Shown: positions 60,963-64,000 of the stretch, in pieces
Layout of the letters: every line of letters starts with the position of its first letter
Numbering within the stretch: position 1 is the stretch's first letter
Source of the DNA: Numida meleagris
Lineage: Eukaryota; Chordata; Aves; Galliformes; Numididae
Length of the DNA stretch: 64,000 nucleotides
Direction of reading: 5' to 3'
Assembly: GCF_002078875.1 (NCBI RefSeq)
Contig: NC_034412.1
Span: forward strand, 83,652,957-83,716,956
Notes under the pieces: generated by a model
Told to the model about the DNA's origin: nothing
The model's input: the letters and a program-made list of their open reading frames with translations, nothing else
The model's database searches: none
Translations under genes and position numbers: made by a program

Positions 60963-62340
60963 TAAGATGAAGACAGTCATTGGTAAGTGGCTGCTTTGCA
61001 CAATGCTCACAGTAATGACCATGTGGACATTTACCTCCCCAGCAGCATTCCTCTTCATGGTTCTCACAACCTCTATCTCTGCTCTGCTGTCCATGCGTGG
61101 GAAATCAGATAACTTAATGAAGCCCTGCAACTCTGGTGCCCACAGACCCAACAGAGTGGAGCTCATTCTGCCTGCACCCTGCAGGACAGGCACAACTTCT
61201 GATAGGAATTCACCACCTTTTCTATTAGAATCCACAACCGATCTTTCTCTCATTCATCTGTGTAGCACTCAAAATGGGGAAATCCCAAATGGCATTTGAC
61301 AACACCTAGATGGTATTGCTTATTAAAAAAATTTGCTCTGGAAGAACAGCCCATCAATAATTCCTAAACACAAAACATATGGATAGAGTCTCTGACCAAA
61401 CAAGTCCTTACACTTCTTGTTGTCAGGCATTATAACTGCATCATACTGTTGCATCCTTTTCCTAGACGCCTACTCTTAGGCACTGCTAGAAAGAGGAAAC
61501 GTGAATCAATGGATTTTTAATTTGACCTACTACAGCAGTCCTTAAGTTCATATGTATTATTCAAATAGTAAGACCCAAAAACTGAACAGAGTCCTGACTT
61601 TACAGCAAGTCACAAATGTTGATCCGTTTGACCCAATTTAAATACACTGTTCCTCAATCCTCCAGATATCTGTTTATGCTGGAGTCATGAAATCAGACAC
61701 AGGCAGCAGATATCTCAGAAAGCTTTACTCTTTCTTTCTCCACTGACCTTTGTCTGAAAAAACGAGTTTGGCACAACCAAAGATTGATATGTTGCCTACA
61801 GAAATTTGGATAGAATTCAACTTGGGTAATGTTAGCTACTCAAGGTTAAGTGTGCAGTCTGAAGTCTTCATTTAGGCTCCCTCTGTGGCCAGGAATGAGA
61901 GACAGGCTCCTTCACTCTAGGGGACTCCATTCATCCTATCCACAGACTTATGAAGAAAGCAAAAGTAACTCAAGCTAGATGGTTATATGAAGTTCTTCCT
62001 CTCCATTGCTCATTCATGTGGTTTCCTTCATTTTACAGGAAGTTTGCTTTCCACCTATTTGTGTGTGCATATCTGTGTGTCTTGACTGGATTGAATTACC
62101 CAATATTAGCATCAAGCACAAAATCCCACTCATGACATCATGAATTTTTCCCATTCAAACCTACAGCAAGAGATCACAGAGCACTCTGCATGATTTTGAG
62201 CCATTTTTTTTTTCGCAAATGGTTACAGGATGATCAATTCATTCATTTTACCATTTTACCAAAATGAGTGCAGAAGGTATGGATCCCTGTGCTAATTCTG
62301 CCCCATATTTTCCCTGCAAAAACACCATTTCCTACGAGAA
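60963..62340. other. Unique spacer, no gene seen
   Basis: A plus-strand frame (60967-61299, 110 codons) and a minus-strand frame (60828-61253, 141 codons) overlap each other. The minus frame ends inside the CR1 fragment. Neither has a recognisable domain. Confidence 0.5.
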
Positions 62341-63010
62341 GAGGAGTGGAGGGGGGGCGGGGGGGAAGGAGACAGGGAGTAGGAGGAGTCTGCCAGCTCA
62401 GACTCTCATTCATTAAATGAAGATGTCTTGTAAATTTCAAAGTGTCATTCTTTCCAACAATATCATCAATACAGTCAGGAAATACAATAGTTACTCATCC
62501 TTTTGCACAATTCAGTTTGCGCTGCTTGACTTCGTCCAGCAAATACTGGCTGGAGGTTGCATCCCAACCGTGCAACATCAGGCACGTAGCCCCTGATTAC
62601 AAGACAGTGCACTGTTTGGTATGTTGATGTGCAAATAGAAGCAGCAGCTCCTCAGGTGTTCGCTCTCTGTTTATTCCCAAACACAAAAGCACTGACTAGG
62701 GTTAAAGGACCTGTCAGATGAAACAGAGGAATTCAATTTGTAACAAAAGAATGTCTTCAGGCAGTTGTTTAGAAATATCACTAAGATACTACAGATTCCC
62801 TTTATCCTCTGCTGCAAATGGCAAAGGAAATTAACTGGCTAGAGACCCATTGGTGAGCTGATTACCTAACCGTCAGTGAGCGAATATTGAAGTTGCTGAT
62901 GTTGCCAAGCAACTGCCGGGGGTTGGCAGCAGCCAGAGCCTGCACGAGCGCTCACTTGAAGGAGTGTTTTGCAAAAAAGGGCAGCTCGATTTACCAGCAT
63001 GCGCTACCAT
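62340..63010. promoter_or_regulatory. Candidate regulatory or promoter region with GC box, X-box and NRF1-like site
   Basis: A G7-C-G7 tract at 62351-62365 contains a GGGGCGGGG Sp1-type box. CpG becomes locally more frequent at about 62520-62600 and at 62870-63010, where roughly seven CpGs fall in 140 bases, unlike the CpG-poor surroundings. GTTGCCAAGCAAC at 62901-62913 fits the RFX X-box consensus exactly as two half-sites with a one-base spacer. GCATGCGCT at 62997-63005 is an NRF1-like half-site. X-boxes of this form are known in promoters of ciliary genes. No exon is identified downstream on either strand, although CTTGAG/GTGCAAGT near 63040 could act as a splice donor. The direction is unknown, and the site could instead be a distal element or a coincidence. 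Confidence 0.4.
62901..62913. promoter_or_regulatory. RFX X-box motif
   Basis: GTTGCC-A-AGCAAC matches GTNRCC-N-RGYAAC, the imperfect palindrome bound by RFX-family winged-helix factors. Both half-sites are intact. Confidence 0.55.
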
Positions 63011-63019
63011 GCATAGTTA

Positions 63020-63769
63020 GCAGGACAGCCAGGTCTGGCCTTGAGGTGCAAGTAGCTCTATTTTGGTTGTGAGAGATCTTTGAGAGCCACTGAAGGTTAG
63101 CTGGAGAGAGATGGAGTAGCAATCCTCCAATCAGCACAGTGAGCCTAAAAGGAAAGATTTTTGCATCCAAATATGGCCTGAATTTTAAAGTATCATAAAT
63201 GCAGGACTGAGATCAGTAGTTTTTCTTAGTGCTAGTGGATGAATGAGAAGATTTATCATGCCTGGGACAGATCTCTGCCACTGGGCTGAAGTGGCATGAG
63301 ATGGTATGTGTCCTTAAACACACCTCTTATTCTCCAGATCTGTGTACTTGCCAGTAGGCAAACTGAATTGGGAAGGACTCTTGACTACTGACAACTCATG
63401 AGCCTTGATCAAGAGCCTTTTGGGAGACTGCTGGGCAGCCCTGGCCAGGAACAGCTGAGGCTGTTCAGGAGTTATACAACCGATGCTTAGTGCCCAGAAA
63501 TGCTCCCTAGCACATATGTTAGTATAGAAGAAGCCCATGATACTGCTTCCTCTGTATTTGTAGTCTAGTTTTCCATCTGTAGAATGGTGGAGGTCCAATT
63601 CTGCACGTGTTCTTCTCAGGTGACTGCTAGATCCCATTTGGCCTGAAGTCGTCACCATCTTCATGTAACTGATCAGGCACAACTGTGTGTTGTTACTCCA
63701 GCATAAAGACCTCAAGGCTAAGTGGAGTCCTCCAGTGCACCCTTGTTCTGAATGCAAGGCTCTTGCACT
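63020..63769. other. Unique spacer, no gene seen
   Basis: A minus-strand open frame of 147 codons (63314-63757) is one of the longest non-repeat frames in the window. It has no signal peptide, domain or repeat that I recognise, and no matching exon signals were confirmed. Confidence 0.45.
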
Positions 63770-63955
63770 TGTGAACCTTTCTCTGGCAACAATGAACCGT
63801 ATAACCTTGGGAAAGTTATTTAATCTCTCTGCTTAGCCTCCTCATCCCAAATGGATGCCTCATCGGCATGCTTTCAGGATTCATTATTTAACAGATAGCA
63901 CCGCTATTTAATCTTTGTGTTATAGTGTTATAGTAGCATCTGGAGGTCTCAGCTG
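63770..63955 (+). repeat. Ancient MIR-type (CORE) SINE
   Basis: The plus strand carries the MIR core in order: a worn CTCTGGCAAC, then ATAACCTTGGGAAAGTTATT and TAATCTCTCTGC, then AGCCTCCTCATCCCAAATGG, then AGGATTCATTATTT. The following GTAGCATCTGGAGGTCTCAG (about 63932-63951) resembles the tail found in amniote MIR relatives. No intact tRNA-derived promoter head is seen. Copies of this age predate birds. Confidence 0.7.
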
Positions 63956-64000
63956 AGAGGCAATATATAAATACTATGTAAAAGACAATTTCTTCTCAAA

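Noticed and set aside
63314..63757. Minus-strand frame of 147 codons
   Set aside because: No recognisable protein features. It lies between a possible regulatory patch and a SINE, with no exon signals confirmed.
1..64000. CRISPR arrays, tRNA or rRNA genes, bacterial operons
   Set aside because: No regularly spaced direct repeats, cloverleaf-type genes or dense coding are present. The sequence is vertebrate.

Overview
The window looks like non-coding nuclear DNA of a bird, most likely a galliform such as chicken. The main reason is its repeat content: many CR1 LINE fragments in both orientations, several ending in the avian CR1 3' terminus (GATGATCTT ... TTTCCAACCT ... ATTCTATG-type octamers), and two copies of a Galluhop-type mariner, a family known from the chicken genome. 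The sequence is AT-rich by eye. I found no bacterial-style genes, no convincing protein-coding exon, no tRNA or rRNA gene and no CRISPR array. Open reading frames of up to about 150 codons occur on both strands, but those outside repeats show no recognisable domain and look like chance. The window is best read as intergenic DNA or the inside of a very long intron.

Layout from left to right. 1-3682 is unremarkable AT-rich DNA. 3683-4120 is an internally deleted mariner with both terminal inverted repeats. 4848-5460 is a CR1 reverse-transcriptase piece cut at both ends, and 6160-6313 is a worn CR1 3' end. 6314-18174 is mostly unique, with weak traces of ancient repeats (hAT-like near 8602, L2-like near 8105, MIR-like near 14338) and a possible retrocopy tail at 10891. 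18175-20610 is a nested structure: an ancient L3-like CR1 on the minus strand, split by a younger plus-strand CR1 that itself contains a 995-base assembly gap. Further CR1 pieces lie at 22053, 28230, 35098 (abutting a half mariner at 35448), 51491, 52165-52460 and 60859. An ancient CR1 reverse-transcriptase segment lies at 41190-41755.

44622-45690 holds two tandem, same-orientation (minus) retroviral-type LTRs separated by only 11 bases. Those 11 bases read as a polypurine tract, so essentially no proviral interior remains. The two LTRs differ strongly in CpG content (21 versus 10), which argues against a single simple insertion event.

62340-63010 is the best regulatory candidate. It has a G7-C-G7 tract containing a GC box, a local rise in CpG, a perfect RFX X-box (GTTGCCAAGCAAC) and an NRF1-like site. 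The window ends in an ancient MIR-type SINE. I see no new gene system. The points of most interest are the transposon archaeology and the possible X-box regulatory element.
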